This document shows positions 38,230 to 47,500 of a stretch of 64,000 bases of DNA, in pieces. The stretch comes from Prevotella histicola JCM 15637 = DNF00424 (GTDB taxonomy: Bacteria; Bacteroidota; Bacteroidia; Bacteroidales; Bacteroidaceae). The notes under the pieces were generated by a model. It searched no databases and was not told the origin of the DNA. It saw only the letters and a list, made by a program, of their open reading frames with translations. The DNA lies in contig NZ_BAJX01000004.1 in the NCBI RefSeq assembly GCF_000613925.1, positions 124,001-188,000 on the forward strand. The letters run 5' to 3'. How positions within the stretch are numbered: the stretch's first letter is position 1; each line of letters begins with the position of its first letter. The translations under genes and the position numbers were made by a program.

Positions 38230-38784
38230 ATGAAAACGAAAGGATTAAAATCAACAGTATGCTTGTTTATGGCAGCAATTACGATGAGTTCATGCGTTGG
38301 ATCATTTGCTTTGTTCAATAAACTGGCACGCTGGAATAAGCATGCAACAAACTCTAAGTTCCTCAATGAGATTATCTTCATTGCCATTTCTCCTGCTTAT
38401 GTGTTCTGTGGTGCTGCGGACATGTTGGTGGTTAACTCTATTGAGTTCTGGTCAGGAAAGAACCCTGTTGCCAACCGTGTGGGCAAAACTGAGAATATTA
38501 AGGGTGACGATGGACTGATGTATGCCGTAAAATACTTGGAGGATGGCTATCAGATTACTAAGCCAGACGGCAGTGTTCTCTACTTTACTTATAATAAACA
38601 GGAGGATACTTGGTACATGAATGCTGAGGGTAAAGAGAAGAAAATCATCCATTTCAACGGTGATGGTACCATCAAGACCTTCCTTAACAATGGTCTCACG
38701 GTTGACATTACACCTGATGCTGCTGGACTTTACGAACTAAAGCAGGCACAGGCTGGTACCAGTTTCTTTATGGCAAGACGATAA
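38230..38784 (+). CDS. DUF3332-family lipoprotein
   Basis: This 184-residue protein has a lipoprotein signal ending MSSC (Cys 22). The next residues (VGSFALFNKLARWNKHATNS) are the hallmark of DUF3332, and a hydrophobic stretch (IIFIAISPAYVFCGAADMLVV) follows that may be a membrane segment. The C-terminal half (about 80-184) is beta-rich with regularly spaced Asp/Gly turns. The family is common in Bacteroidota and has no known function. It is a single gene with its own promoter and a strong terminator. No partner is suggested by the neighbours. Confidence 0.85.
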   Translation: MKTKGLKSTVCLFMAAITMSSCVGSFALFNKLARWNKHATNSKFLNEIIFIAISPAYVFCGAADMLVVNSIEFWSGKNPVANRVGKTENIKGDDGLMYAVKYLEDGYQITKPDGSVLYFTYNKQEDTWYMNAEGKEKKIIHFNGDGTIKTFLNNGLTVDITPDAAGLYELKQAQAGTSFFMARR

Positions 38785-38835
38785 AGCAGACTACAGGAGA
38801 TGTAATTATAAGGCTCCCAAACTTATCCTGTTTTT

Positions 38836-38885
38836 CTCCCTCAGGTTGTCCTTCATGGAAAGGAACACCTGAGGGAGTGTTTTGT
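38836..38885 (+). terminator. Terminator after the DUF3332 gene
   Basis: CTCCCTCAGGT pairs with ACCTGAGGGAG, enclosing TCCTT/AAGGA, with a T-rich end. Confidence 0.85.
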
Positions 38886-38999
38886 TAGACTGTCTTGTCG
38901 AGGAAGGAATATTAAGTTTGGGGAGTCGAAAGGGAACAAACGTCTAGCAGTAAAATAACCTTACACTTTGCGAGGCGTACGAAAGTGTGAAATGAATGA

Positions 39000-39162
39000 A
39001 AACCTTCTTTTTGCGACTTTGTAACCTTCACAGAATCAAAAGGTTACAGAGAGGCTTGTAAAAGGGCATGTTTTACGATGTAAAAGGGCGTCTTTTACAA
39101 CGCAAAAGGGCATCTTTTACATTGCAAAAGGTGCCCTTTTAGAATGCAAAAGACGCCCTTCT
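39000..39162 (-). repeat. Five-core palindromic repeat element, family A copy 5 (inverted)
   Basis: This is the only copy in reverse orientation. The array is 39060-39162; read on the minus strand it is R-R-F-F-F like copies 4 and 6. The tail (39000-39059) has the best hairpin of the family: TGTAACCTT (39020-39028) and AAGGTTACA (39040-39048), a perfect 9-bp stem. It lies between two convergent genes. Confidence 0.93.
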
Positions 39163-39261
39163 GAAAAGTGAATGGGATTTTTCTTGACAAAAGAAGTAGG
39201 TTTTGGGTAGTATGAAGTATGACTCCGTTTTTTGCAAAGGCTGCATCATGGGAGCATAAAC

Positions 39262-39310
39262 GATAAGCGGGTGCCTTGTGGAAATCCACAAAACACCCGC
39301 TTATTCTTTC
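39262..39310. terminator. Long bidirectional hairpin before the esterase stop
   Basis: AAGCGGGTG pairs with CACCCGCTT, enclosing TTGTGGA/TCCACAA. It can form on both strands. It sits 71 nt from the stop of the minus-strand esterase gene and probably serves that gene. Confidence 0.7.
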
Positions 39311-39380
39311 CTGTATGCAGCGTATTACTCCATACAGTGTGAGGGAGTGATCCCTCTGATATGTTTCAAAAATGAATGAA

Positions 39381-40214
39381 TTAAAAACTCTTCAACCAAG
39401 CTTTGAGGTCCATCATCATTTCCTCATGATAACGGAAACCTATCTTGCTGCCCCATCCATGACCACCTCCGGGATAGACGTGGAGCGATGCACGGACATC
39501 ATTCCGATAGAGTTCCATATAATAATTCACACCGTTTGCAGGTGGAACAGTGTCGTCATCGTCGCTGAGAGCAATGAATGCGCGTGGTGTAACACGGCTT
39601 ACATTCATGTCAGCACTGTACTTTTTCTCGTCACGCTTGGATGGTCGCTTGCCCAAGAAGTTGATTCTGCTACCTTCATGACCATATCCTTCCATCATAG
39701 AGATGACAGGATAGAAGAGAATCTGGAAGTTTGGCTTAGCCTCTCCCTGGCTTTGTGTAGCGATGGTTGCCGCTAAGTGCGCTCCTGCAGAGAACCCCAT
39801 GATGCCAACGTCATTCCGATTTATTTTCCATCCGGTTGCATTCAGACGTACAAGTTTCATAGCTTGTTCAGCGTCAGAGATAGGAACATTGGGCTCACCA
39901 TGTGGCATGCGATACTTCAAAACAATGGCTGCTATGCCCATATTCTGGAAGTATTCTCCCCAGTCATAGCCTTCTTTTTCCATTGAAAGTGAGGAATATC
40001 CACCGCCAGGACAAATGACAACAGCCCTTCCTGTTGCCTCCTTCTCATAGGGAAGGAATACGCGCACCTTTGCAGTGTCCTGTGAATCGCCGTTATCGTA
40101 TGGTGGACGACTATTGTAAAGTTTCACATCAAAACTTCTCTGAGCCGACATTGACATAGCAATGGCAGCCATTCCAAGAGTTAGGAAGATTTTTCTTAAT
40201 TTCATTCTGTACAA
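39381..40214 (-). CDS. Secreted alpha/beta-hydrolase (carbohydrate-esterase-like)
   Basis: This 277-residue protein has a signal peptide ending MSA with Gln as the first mature residue. The alpha/beta-hydrolase fold shows the oxyanion-hole motif CPGGGYSSLS, the nucleophile elbow GFSAGAHLAA (about 145), an acid in ALSDDDDTVPP and the catalytic His in PGGGHGWG. This pattern is shared with acetyl-xylan and feruloyl esterases of Bacteroidota and with BD-FAE-type enzymes. It probably deacylates plant or microbial glycans in the periplasm or outside. It has its own promoter (40301) and is not inside a PUL. The fold call is secure; the substrate is not. Confidence 0.87.
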   Translation of the reverse strand: MYRMKLRKIFLTLGMAAIAMSMSAQRSFDVKLYNSRPPYDNGDSQDTAKVRVFLPYEKEATGRAVVICPGGGYSSLSMEKEGYDWGEYFQNMGIAAIVLKYRMPHGEPNVPISDAEQAMKLVRLNATGWKINRNDVGIMGFSAGAHLAATIATQSQGEAKPNFQILFYPVISMMEGYGHEGSRINFLGKRPSKRDEKKYSADMNVSRVTPRAFIALSDDDDTVPPANGVNYYMELYRNDVRASLHVYPGGGHGWGSKIGFRYHEEMMMDLKAWLKSF

Positions 40215-40300
40215 TGTTTAGTTATGTTTTTCAAGCCCACATTCAATCTTTCAACGCATTTATGGGCTGAATAAAACGTCTCATTAGGGGTCTATATTTT

Positions 40301-40309
40301 GCAAAGTTA
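40301..40309 (-). promoter_or_regulatory. Promoter -7 box for the esterase gene
   Basis: Minus-strand TAACTTTGC, 87 nt before the ATG at 40214, divergent from the NUDIX promoter. Confidence 0.5.
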
Positions 40310-40352
40310 ACAAAAATATACTGTTTAGAGGGTGGAAGTTTAGAGTTTTTAG

Positions 40353-40361
40353 TATATTTGC
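40353..40361 (+). promoter_or_regulatory. Promoter -7 box for the NUDIX gene
   Basis: TATATTTGC, with a leader of about 120 nt before the ATG at 40490. Confidence 0.5.
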
Positions 40362-40489
40362 AGTCGGATATAGGAAAAGTGATTTGTTTCTAAACGAATT
40401 TTAATAATTCGGTATTTCTGTTAACAACCATTTCAGAAGCACTACCGTAAAGGCTATATTCGTATGTCGTTATTACCCAATATTCTATT

Positions 40490-41023
40490 ATGCACGTATT
40501 AGAGAAGTTCCAATATTGCCCTGTATGCGGTAGTAAACATTTTGTAGAACAGACTGAAAAGAGTAAGCGTTGTGAGAGTTGTGGCTTTGAGTATTTCCTC
40601 AATCCAAGCTCAGCTGTTGCAGCTTTCATCCTGAATGAGAAGGGAGAATTGCTGGTAACGCAGCGTAGATATGACCCAGGAAAGGGGACTCTTGACCTTC
40701 CTGGTGGCTTTTGTGACATTGGTGAGACCGTCTTGGAGGCGTTACGACGTGAAGTAAAGGAGGAAACCAATCTTGAGATACAGGATGTTAGGTATTTCTG
40801 TTCATTGCCTAATAAGTATCGTTATAGTGGCTTTGATGTCCCTACGCTCGATACGTTCTTTATTTGTCAACCCGTAGATGCCAGCGTTCTTAGTGCAGCT
40901 GATGATGTGAAGGAAGCCCTCTGGATACCTTTAGAAGATATTCATACGGAGCAATTCGGTCTTCGTTCTATTCGACAAGCACTCCATGACTTCCTCCAAA
41001 GTAAAGCTGGTGAGATGAAATAA
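40490..41023 (+). CDS. NUDIX hydrolase with N-terminal zinc ribbon
   Basis: This 177-residue protein begins with a zinc ribbon (CPVCGSKHF, then CESCGF) followed by a NUDIX domain (about 42-165). The NUDIX box is complete: GGFCDIGETVLEALRREVKEETNLEI, conforming to GX5EX7REUXEEXGU. The ribbon-plus-NUDIX layout resembles NudC-like NADH pyrophosphatases, although the NudC-specific downstream motif is not obvious here. It would hydrolyse a nucleoside diphosphate linked to another moiety in the cytoplasm. It lies 90 nt before the topA promoter region on the same strand. Confidence 0.88.
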   Translation: MHVLEKFQYCPVCGSKHFVEQTEKSKRCESCGFEYFLNPSSAVAAFILNEKGELLVTQRRYDPGKGTLDLPGGFCDIGETVLEALRREVKEETNLEIQDVRYFCSLPNKYRYSGFDVPTLDTFFICQPVDASVLSAADDVKEALWIPLEDIHTEQFGLRSIRQALHDFLQSKAGEMK

Positions 41024-41091
41024 CCTACGGGTGAAAACTTAAAAAAGTAGAAATTTTGCCTATTATATAAGGTGTAAGAGAAAAGATTGAT

Positions 41092-41100
41092 TACTTTTGC
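41092..41100 (+). promoter_or_regulatory. Promoter -7 box for topA
   Basis: TACTTTTGC, 31 nt before the preferred topA start at 41131. Confidence 0.5.
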
Positions 41101-41130
41101 GTCCTTGAAAAAATGTATAAGTTTGATTAT

Positions 41131-43467
41131 ATGCAAGAAAACCTGGTAATAGTAGAGAGCCCTGCAAAGGCAAAAACAATAGAGAAGTTCCTTGGAAAAG
41201 ATTACAAGGTGATGTCATCTTATGGGCATATCCGTGATCTAAAGAAGAAGGAATTGAGCATTGACCTTGATACGTTGAATCCCGATTATGAAATTCCTGA
41301 AGAGAAAAAGAAGGTTGTCAGCGAGCTGAAGAAGAACGCTAAGGCGGCAAAAAAGATATGGCTTGCATCCGATGAGGACCGTGAAGGAGAAGCAATCAGT
41401 TGGCATTTGTGTGAAGTCTTGGGACTTGACGAGGCAAATACGAACCGTATTGTCTTTCATGAGATAACCAAACCAGCGATTCTGAAGGCAATTGAGACGC
41501 CAAGACACCTGGATATGAATCTTGTTAATGCGCAACAAGCACGCCGAGTGTTGGACCGTTTGGTTGGTTTTCGCCTCTCTCCAGTTCTATGGCGTAAGGT
41601 TAAGCCAGCGTTAAGTGCGGGACGTGTGCAGAGTGTAGCCGTCCGTTTAATCGTAGAACGTGAACGTGAGATCCAGAATTTCGTGTCAGAACCTTATTAT
41701 AGGGTGAATGCTGTCTTTGCAGTAACAAGTGATGACGGAGCAAAGAACGAAGTAAAAGCTGAATTAAGCAATCGTTTTAAAACACATGAGGAAGCTCTTG
41801 CATTCCTAGAGGAGTGTAAAAAGTCAAAATTTACGGTTTCATCGATAACGAAAAAGCCATTGAAGCGTACGCCAGCTCCTCCTTTTACAACCTCAACTTT
41901 GCAACAAGAGGCTGCTAGAAAGCTTGGCTTTACGGTTAGTCAGACAATGATGGTGGCACAAAGACTGTATGAGGCAGGACGTATTACATACATGCGTACT
42001 GACAGTGTCAACCTTTCTTCATTGGCAATCAATACCAGTAAGGATGAAATAGTACGTCTTTACGGTGAAGAATATAGTAAGGTCAGGATGTATCATACGC
42101 ATAGTAAAGGAGCACAGGAGGCCCATGAAGCTATCCGACCAACCTATATAGATAATGTTTCGATTGAAGGGACAAGTCAGGAAAAGCGCCTTTATGACCT
42201 TATTTGGAAACGTACGATTGCTTCACAGATGGCTGATGCTCAGATAGAAAAGACTACTGTAAACATCGCTATGGAGTCAGAAGATGGGAAGACAACGAAT
42301 GATTTGCAGTTCATTGCCAATGGTGAGGTGGTCGCTTTTGAGGGTTTCTTAAAGGTATACCATGAGTCTACTGATGATGAAGACGCTGGTGAGGAATTCT
42401 CTCATGCACTTCCTATAATGCATGAGGGTGAAGAATTGGAGCGTCGGGAGATTGTTTCTACAGAAAGATACTCACAAAGTCCAAACCGATATACAGAAGC
42501 TAGCCTCGTCCGCAAGCTGGAAGAACTGGGAATTGGTCGTCCTTCAACCTATGCACCGACAATCTCTACTATCCAACAGAGGGACTATGTGCATAAAGGT
42601 GACCGTAAAGGGGAAGAAAGAAAGTACGCAGTTGACTCTCTCTTAGGCTTGAAAATTACGTCAAAGACCAAGAAAGAGATGGCTGGAGCAGATAAAGGTA
42701 AACTGATTCCAACGGATATCGGTATGGTCGTGAATGACTTCTTGATGGAAAACTTCCCTGAAATCATGGACTATAACTTCACTGCTAAGGTGGAACAGGA
42801 GTTCGATAAGATCGCAGAAGGGAAGGCTGAATGGAACAAAGAGATGAAAGTTTTCTATCAAGGGTTTGAACCTGAGGTGGAAAAGGTGATGAATGCACGT
42901 TCAGAACATAAGGCTGGAGAACGTGAATTGGGTATTGATCCTGCTACAGGGAAGCCTGTTTTCGTCAAGATCGGGCGTTTTGGACCTGTCGTTCAGATTG
43001 GAACTGCAGAAGATGAAGACAAACCTCGCTTCTCACAGTTGCCTTCTGACAAGAGCATGGAGACCATAACGTTGGATGAAGCATTAGAACTTTTTAAGCT
43101 ACCACGTACTGTTGGACAGTTTGAAGGTACTGATGTTGTTATTGGTGCAGGACGTTTCGGCCCTTATGTATTGCATAATAAGAAATATGTTTCTCTTCCT
43201 AAAGATGAGAATCCGATGACGATTACTCTTGATGCAGCGATCAATCTTATTCAAAAGAAACGCCTTCAGGAAGCTCAACGTCACTTGAAAACCTTTGAAG
43301 AGGATGCTAATATGGAAGTGATGAATGGTCGTTATGGTCCTTATATAGCATATAATGGAAAGAATTACCGTATGCCAAAGGCCCTACATGAGAAAGCTTC
43401 AGAACTTACTTATGAGCAATGTATGGACATTGTAAACAATGCTCCAGAGCCAAAACGGAAGAAATAA
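41131..43467 (+). CDS. topA: DNA topoisomerase I
   Basis: This type IA topoisomerase relaxes negative supercoils through a transient 5'-phosphotyrosine. I start it at 41131 (MQENLVIVESPAKAKTIEKF), where the family begins; a reading from 41113 adds six residues. The Toprim domain has VESPAKAKTIEKFLG and DEDREGEAISWH. The catalytic tyrosine is in AGRITYMRTDS (about 290). The C-terminus has three repeats (GRFGPVVQIG, GRFGPYVLHN, GRYGPYIAYN) of the zinc-ribbon-like DNA-binding type, but the cysteines are missing, a known variant. It is the first gene of a topA-aroK-speA run on one strand. Confidence 0.96.
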   Translation: MQENLVIVESPAKAKTIEKFLGKDYKVMSSYGHIRDLKKKELSIDLDTLNPDYEIPEEKKKVVSELKKNAKAAKKIWLASDEDREGEAISWHLCEVLGLDEANTNRIVFHEITKPAILKAIETPRHLDMNLVNAQQARRVLDRLVGFRLSPVLWRKVKPALSAGRVQSVAVRLIVEREREIQNFVSEPYYRVNAVFAVTSDDGAKNEVKAELSNRFKTHEEALAFLEECKKSKFTVSSITKKPLKRTPAPPFTTSTLQQEAARKLGFTVSQTMMVAQRLYEAGRITYMRTDSVNLSSLAINTSKDEIVRLYGEEYSKVRMYHTHSKGAQEAHEAIRPTYIDNVSIEGTSQEKRLYDLIWKRTIASQMADAQIEKTTVNIAMESEDGKTTNDLQFIANGEVVAFEGFLKVYHESTDDEDAGEEFSHALPIMHEGEELERREIVSTERYSQSPNRYTEASLVRKLEELGIGRPSTYAPTISTIQQRDYVHKGDRKGEERKYAVDSLLGLKITSKTKKEMAGADKGKLIPTDIGMVVNDFLMENFPEIMDYNFTAKVEQEFDKIAEGKAEWNKEMKVFYQGFEPEVEKVMNARSEHKAGERELGIDPATGKPVFVKIGRFGPVVQIGTAEDEDKPRFSQLPSDKSMETITLDEALELFKLPRTVGQFEGTDVVIGAGRFGPYVLHNKKYVSLPKDENPMTITLDAAINLIQKKRLQEAQRHLKTFEEDANMEVMNGRYGPYIAYNGKNYRMPKALHEKASELTYEQCMDIVNNAPEPKRKK

Positions 43468-43552
43468 GACGGAAAAAGCTTCTTCTGTAGAGAGCAAAAA
43501 ATATCTGTCTACTGCTTATGAAAGGGTAGACAGACCTCCAAATCTCGTGGAT

Positions 43553-44113
43553 ATGACAGACAACAAGGCCGAGAAGATACCACTTCGGATTATCCTTATT
43601 GGGTATATGGGAGCTGGAAAGACGACTGTAGGTAAGGCGTTGTCGAAGGAACTTGGTATCCCTTTCTATGATTTAGATTGGTATATTGAGAGCAGAATGT
43701 ATAAAACTGTGAAGCAAATCTTCGATGAAAAGGGAGAAGATGGCTTCCGTAAGGTGGAGCAAGCGATGCTCCATGAGGTGGCAGAGTTTGAAAATGTGAT
43801 CATCTCTTGTGGTGGTGGTACTCCTTGTTTCTTTGATAATATGGATTATATGAACGCCCAAGGAGAGACCGTTTATCTGAAGGCTGTACCTGAAGTCCTC
43901 CATGGTCACTTGGTAATGGGTAAGTCCGTGCGCCCATTATTGTTGAATAAAACACCAGAACAGGTCGATGTTTTCATTCGTGAACAGCTGAAACTGCGTG
44001 AGCCTTTCTATACTAAGGCAAAGTATACGTTGGATGTGAGCCTGATGGATAATTATGAAAAGATACAACTTTCGGTGGAAAAGCTCCGCCATTTATTAAA
44101 TATAGAGAACTGA
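43553..44113 (+). CDS. aroK: Shikimate kinase
   Basis: This P-loop kinase phosphorylates shikimate in aromatic amino acid and chorismate synthesis. From the start at 43553 (MTDNKAEKIPLRIILIGYMG) it is 186 residues. Walker A is GYMGAGKTTVGKAL; the shikimate-binding residues are in FYDLDWYIESR and in ISCGGGTPCF; the lid carries GKSVRPLL. A longer reading from 43439 overlaps topA and adds residues without family similarity, so I reject it. It begins 86 nt after topA and 22 nt before speA, suggesting one operon. Assignment is secure. Confidence 0.94.
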   Translation: MTDNKAEKIPLRIILIGYMGAGKTTVGKALSKELGIPFYDLDWYIESRMYKTVKQIFDEKGEDGFRKVEQAMLHEVAEFENVIISCGGGTPCFFDNMDYMNAQGETVYLKAVPEVLHGHLVMGKSVRPLLLNKTPEQVDVFIREQLKLREPFYTKAKYTLDVSLMDNYEKIQLSVEKLRHLLNIEN

Positions 44114-44135
44114 TTTACCAGGGATAGACTGTAAA

Positions 44136-46028
44136 ATGAAAAAGTGGACGATTGAAGATTCGCGTGAACTGTACAACATCTCAGGATGGGGTACCTCTTA
44201 TTTTGGAATCAATGACAAGGGCGATGTGTATGTAACACCTTGTAAAGACAATACTCAGATTGACTTACGTGACGTGATGGACGAGCTTGCTTTGCGTGAT
44301 GTGACTCCTCCTGTACTGTTACGTTTCCCTGATATCCTTGATAATCGAATCGAAAAAACGTCTTCTTGCTTCGACAAAGCAAGGAAAGAATATGACTTTA
44401 AGGCCGAGAATTTCATTATATACCCTATAAAGGTAAACCAGATGCAACCTGTTGTTGAGGAGATAATCTCGCATGGTCGCAAGTTCAATCTTGGTCTTGA
44501 AGCTGGCTCAAAGCCAGAGTTGCATGCTGTCATAGCCGTACAATGCAAGAGCGACTCGCTTATTATCTGTAATGGTTATAAGGATCAGAGCTACATTGAG
44601 CTTGCTTTGCTTGCACAAAAGATGGGTAAGCGGATCTTTATTGTTGTTGAAAAGCTCAACGAAATAGAACTTATTGCACGTGCAGCAAAGAAGTTAAACG
44701 TTAAACCAAACCTTGGTATACGTATTAAACTGGCCTCAAGTGGTTCCGGGAAGTGGGCTGAAAGTGGTGGTGATGCCTCTAAATTTGGTCTTACTTCATC
44801 TGAATTATTACAGGCTTTACAAACTTTAGATGATAAAGGGTTGCATGATTGCTTGCATCTTATCCACTTTCATATAGGTTCACAGATAACAAAAATACGC
44901 AGAATACAGACTGCTTTGAATGAAGCAGCACAGTATTATGTCAACCTACGTAAGTTAGGTTACGATGTAGACTTCGTAGATTGTGGTGGTGGACTTGGTG
45001 TTGATTATGATGGAACACGCTCTTCAAGTAGTGAGAGTTCTGTCAATTATTCTATACAAGAGTATGTCAACGACTGTGTTTATACCTTTGTTGATGCAGC
45101 AAACAAGAATGATATCCCTCATCCGAACATCATCACAGAGAGTGGCCGTAGCCTTTCTGCCCATCATTCCATCCTTGTCATTGATGTCTTAGAGACTGCT
45201 TCACTGCCTGAGATGTCAGAAGACTTTGAAGCAAAGGATACCGATCACCAGTTAGTTAAGGACCTTTACGATATATGGGACAACCTTGACTCTCGCAATA
45301 TGTTGGAAGATTGGCACGATGCAGAGCAGATTCGCGAAGAAGCATTGGAACTTTTCTCTCATGGATTGGTTGATTTACGTACCAGAGCAGAGATAGAAGC
45401 AATGTATTGGAGCGTCTGTCATGAGATCAATAGCCTGTCAAAGAACATGAAACATGTGCCTGATGAACTTCGAAACCTTGACAAGCTGTTAGCAGATAAG
45501 TACTTCTGCAACTTCTCTCTCTTCCAATCACTTCCTGATAGTTGGGCTATTGACCAGCTATTCCCTGTTATGCCGATTCAAAGACTCAATGAACGGCCGG
45601 CACGTAATGCTACTTTACAGGATATTACATGTGACAGTGATGGTAAAATCTCCAACTTTGTTGCAGCAGGACGTAGCAGTCATGTGCTTCCTGTACATTC
45701 TTTGAAGCGCAATGAGCCTTATTATTTAGGTGTATTCCTTGTCGGTGCATATCAAGAAATACTTGGTGATATGCACAATCTCTTTGGTGATACGAATGCT
45801 GTTCACATCTCTGTGAAGGACGGAAGCTATCATATTGACCAGATATTTGACGGAGAAACAGTTGAGGAAGTACTTGAATATGTACAGTATAATCCCAAGA
45901 AGCTTGTCCGACAACTCGAGATTTGGGTAACCAAGAGTGTCAAACAAGGAAAGATTTCACTTGAGGAAGGCAAGGAGTTTCTCAATAATTACCGCAGCGG
46001 ACTATACGGATATACGTACTTGGAATAA
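44136..46028 (+). CDS. speA: Biosynthetic arginine decarboxylase
   Basis: This 630-residue PLP enzyme converts arginine to agmatine, the first step of polyamine synthesis by the agmatine route. The fold-III alanine-racemase-like barrel begins near residue 70; the PLP lysine is in FIIYPIKVNQMQ, phosphate binding in DCGGGLGVDYDG, and the active-site segment ITESGRSLSAHHS follows. The length and the ending (NNYRSGLYGYTYLE) are those of SpeA. It is cytoplasmic. It is the last gene of the topA-aroK-speA run, with a terminator 35 nt after the stop. Confidence 0.96.
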   Translation: MKKWTIEDSRELYNISGWGTSYFGINDKGDVYVTPCKDNTQIDLRDVMDELALRDVTPPVLLRFPDILDNRIEKTSSCFDKARKEYDFKAENFIIYPIKVNQMQPVVEEIISHGRKFNLGLEAGSKPELHAVIAVQCKSDSLIICNGYKDQSYIELALLAQKMGKRIFIVVEKLNEIELIARAAKKLNVKPNLGIRIKLASSGSGKWAESGGDASKFGLTSSELLQALQTLDDKGLHDCLHLIHFHIGSQITKIRRIQTALNEAAQYYVNLRKLGYDVDFVDCGGGLGVDYDGTRSSSSESSVNYSIQEYVNDCVYTFVDAANKNDIPHPNIITESGRSLSAHHSILVIDVLETASLPEMSEDFEAKDTDHQLVKDLYDIWDNLDSRNMLEDWHDAEQIREEALELFSHGLVDLRTRAEIEAMYWSVCHEINSLSKNMKHVPDELRNLDKLLADKYFCNFSLFQSLPDSWAIDQLFPVMPIQRLNERPARNATLQDITCDSDGKISNFVAAGRSSHVLPVHSLKRNEPYYLGVFLVGAYQEILGDMHNLFGDTNAVHISVKDGSYHIDQIFDGETVEEVLEYVQYNPKKLVRQLEIWVTKSVKQGKISLEEGKEFLNNYRSGLYGYTYLE

Positions 46029-46062
46029 GCAATTGAGGAGTTATCACATATTTAATAATAGG

Positions 46063-46094
46063 AAAGGCGGCACAGATAATGTCGCCTTTTGTTT
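46063..46094 (+). terminator. Terminator after speA
   Basis: AAAGGCG (46063-46069) pairs with CGCCTTT (46083-46089), with a T-rich end. The remainder of the 348-nt gap to 46377 shows nothing I can support. Confidence 0.75.
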
Positions 46095-46376
46095 TAAATA
46101 ACCAATGCTTATCAATGGGAATGCTGAAGTAATGATGGTTGAAGATACAGTTGTTGGGGCTCTTGCCCGGCAGAAAATATAGTAAATAGCTTTCCCCTTC
46201 ATTCTCAAAAAGAAGATACTTTCCCATTGTTGTGAGCGTTTTACCAAACAGATTACCACCAGTTCAATAGTAGAGTATTTACCCAATATAGTGTTAATGA
46301 ATTTTAAATATTGAAGAATCTAACCATTCTTCTGTAACTTTCCCCCATATATAATCGTCATTTAAACAGAGAGAAG

Positions 46377-46889
46377 ATGAAGAAAGTCAGTTTCCGTAAC
46401 GATGTGTTGCCGCTGAAAAATGAGCTTTTTCGGCTTGCACTCCGTATCACTCTCAACAGAGTAGAGGCAGAGGACATCGTTCAAGACACGCTGATAAAGG
46501 TCTGGGATCGCCGCTTTGAGTGGGAGAGTATCGACTCTATTGAGGCTTTTAGCCTAACGGTATGCCGGAATCTATCGCTCGATCGCCTCAGAAAGAAGGA
46601 GAATAGCAATGATTCTCTTGAAGATGTGAACATAGCCGAGCCCGTTGCTTCATCTAATCCACAAGACCGAATGATACAAGAGGACAGGGTTAGCCTCGTG
46701 AGACAGATTATTGACTCACTTCCCGAGAAGCAAAGAAGCTGCATGCAGCTGAGAGATTTCGAAGGAAAATCATACAAGGAGATAGCCCAAGTGCTTGATA
46801 TTACAGAAGAGCAGGTGAAGGTAAATATCTTCAGAGCTCGTCAAATGGTCAAACAAAAATACTTGAAATTAGATAATTATGGATTATAA
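46377..46889 (+). CDS. RNA polymerase ECF-type sigma factor
   Basis: This 170-residue sigma-70 family protein has region 2 (about 15-80: LALRITLNRVEAEDIVQDTL) and region 4 (about 110-165: LPEKQRSCMQLRDFEGKSYK, ITEEQVKVNIFRARQMVK) and no region 3, the ECF layout. It redirects RNA polymerase to specific promoters. Its stop overlaps the start of the next gene by 11 nt, the usual sign of a sigma/anti-sigma pair. Many Bacteroidota ECF pairs control envelope stress or TonB transporters, but no SusC-type gene adjoins this pair, so the regulon is unknown. Confidence 0.93.
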   Translation: MKKVSFRNDVLPLKNELFRLALRITLNRVEAEDIVQDTLIKVWDRRFEWESIDSIEAFSLTVCRNLSLDRLRKKENSNDSLEDVNIAEPVASSNPQDRMIQEDRVSLVRQIIDSLPEKQRSCMQLRDFEGKSYKEIAQVLDITEEQVKVNIFRARQMVKQKYLKLDNYGL

Positions 46890-47358
46890 GTACATTGAAC
46901 AGTTACTGGAACGCTACTGGCGTTGTGAGACTTCTCTTCAAGAAGAGGAGATACTTCGCATGTTTTTCCTACAGGAAAACATCCCAGCTAACTTGCAACC
47001 TTATCGCCATCTGTTTACTTATGAACAGAATGAAAAGACGGTGAACGTGCTGGGAGATGACTTTGACCAGAAGATATTAGGAATGGTTGAAGAAGACGAG
47101 CCTGTAAAGGCACGCATAATAACAATGCGTCAGCGTCTTATGCCACTGTTTAAGGCAGCGGCAGTTGTGGCAATCATTCTCACATTAGGTAATGCAGTAC
47201 AGGTTGCAGTGTCTGATGGTGATGCGCAACATGCCGTTCCGAGCACAGCAGCAATGGACAAACCACATGAGGGACCATCCGTTGCAAAGGCTGATTCTGT
47301 ACAGAATGACACCTTACAACATAAGTTACAGGTGCCTGTATCAACCCTTATGAAATAG
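46879..47358 (+). CDS. Putative anti-sigma factor with one membrane helix
   Basis: This 159-residue protein starts MDYKYIEQLLERYWRCETSL. It has a helical cytoplasmic part (1-85), a predicted transmembrane helix (LFKAAAVVAIILTLGNAVQVAV, about 93-114, written here as the core of a longer stretch) and a polar external tail. The gene overlaps the sigma factor gene by 11 nt. Position, size and topology suggest an anti-sigma factor that holds the sigma at the membrane, but no classical zinc or FecR motif is visible, so the call rests on context. The tail is too short for a typical FecR periplasmic domain. Confidence 0.65.
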   Translation: MDYKYIEQLLERYWRCETSLQEEEILRMFFLQENIPANLQPYRHLFTYEQNEKTVNVLGDDFDQKILGMVEEDEPVKARIITMRQRLMPLFKAAAVVAIILTLGNAVQVAVSDGDAQHAVPSTAAMDKPHEGPSVAKADSVQNDTLQHKLQVPVSTLMK

Positions 47359-47461
47359 AAATTTTCTATGCTTTCTCTATAAAAAATCATTTTAATTAAA
47401 ACAAGTCCGAGGCTGTGAAGCCTCACAATTCTCTCAAATTTTTCATAACATACTAACGTAG

Positions 47462-47500
47462 AAGAGCCGATATCCCTTGTGGATTTCGGCTCTTTCTGTT
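47462..47500. terminator. Terminator after the sigma/anti-sigma pair
   Basis: AAGAGCCGA pairs with TTCGGCTCTT, then T-rich sequence. A second hairpin, GAGGCT-GTGA-AGCCTC (47409-47424), lies just before it. The rest of the 676-nt gap holds the repeat element at 47801 and little else. Confidence 0.75.

Noticed and set aside
39095-39289. Minus-strand frame with QKGVFCILKGHLLQCKRCPF
   Set aside because: Most of it reads through repeat copy 5; the rest overlaps a terminator hairpin. No family resemblance.
43439-43552. Longer N-terminus for shikimate kinase
   Set aside because: It overlaps topA and adds residues without similarity to the kinase family.
45982-46286. Minus-strand frames after speA
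   Set aside because: They overlap the speA 3' end and its terminator; no domain or conserved start is seen.
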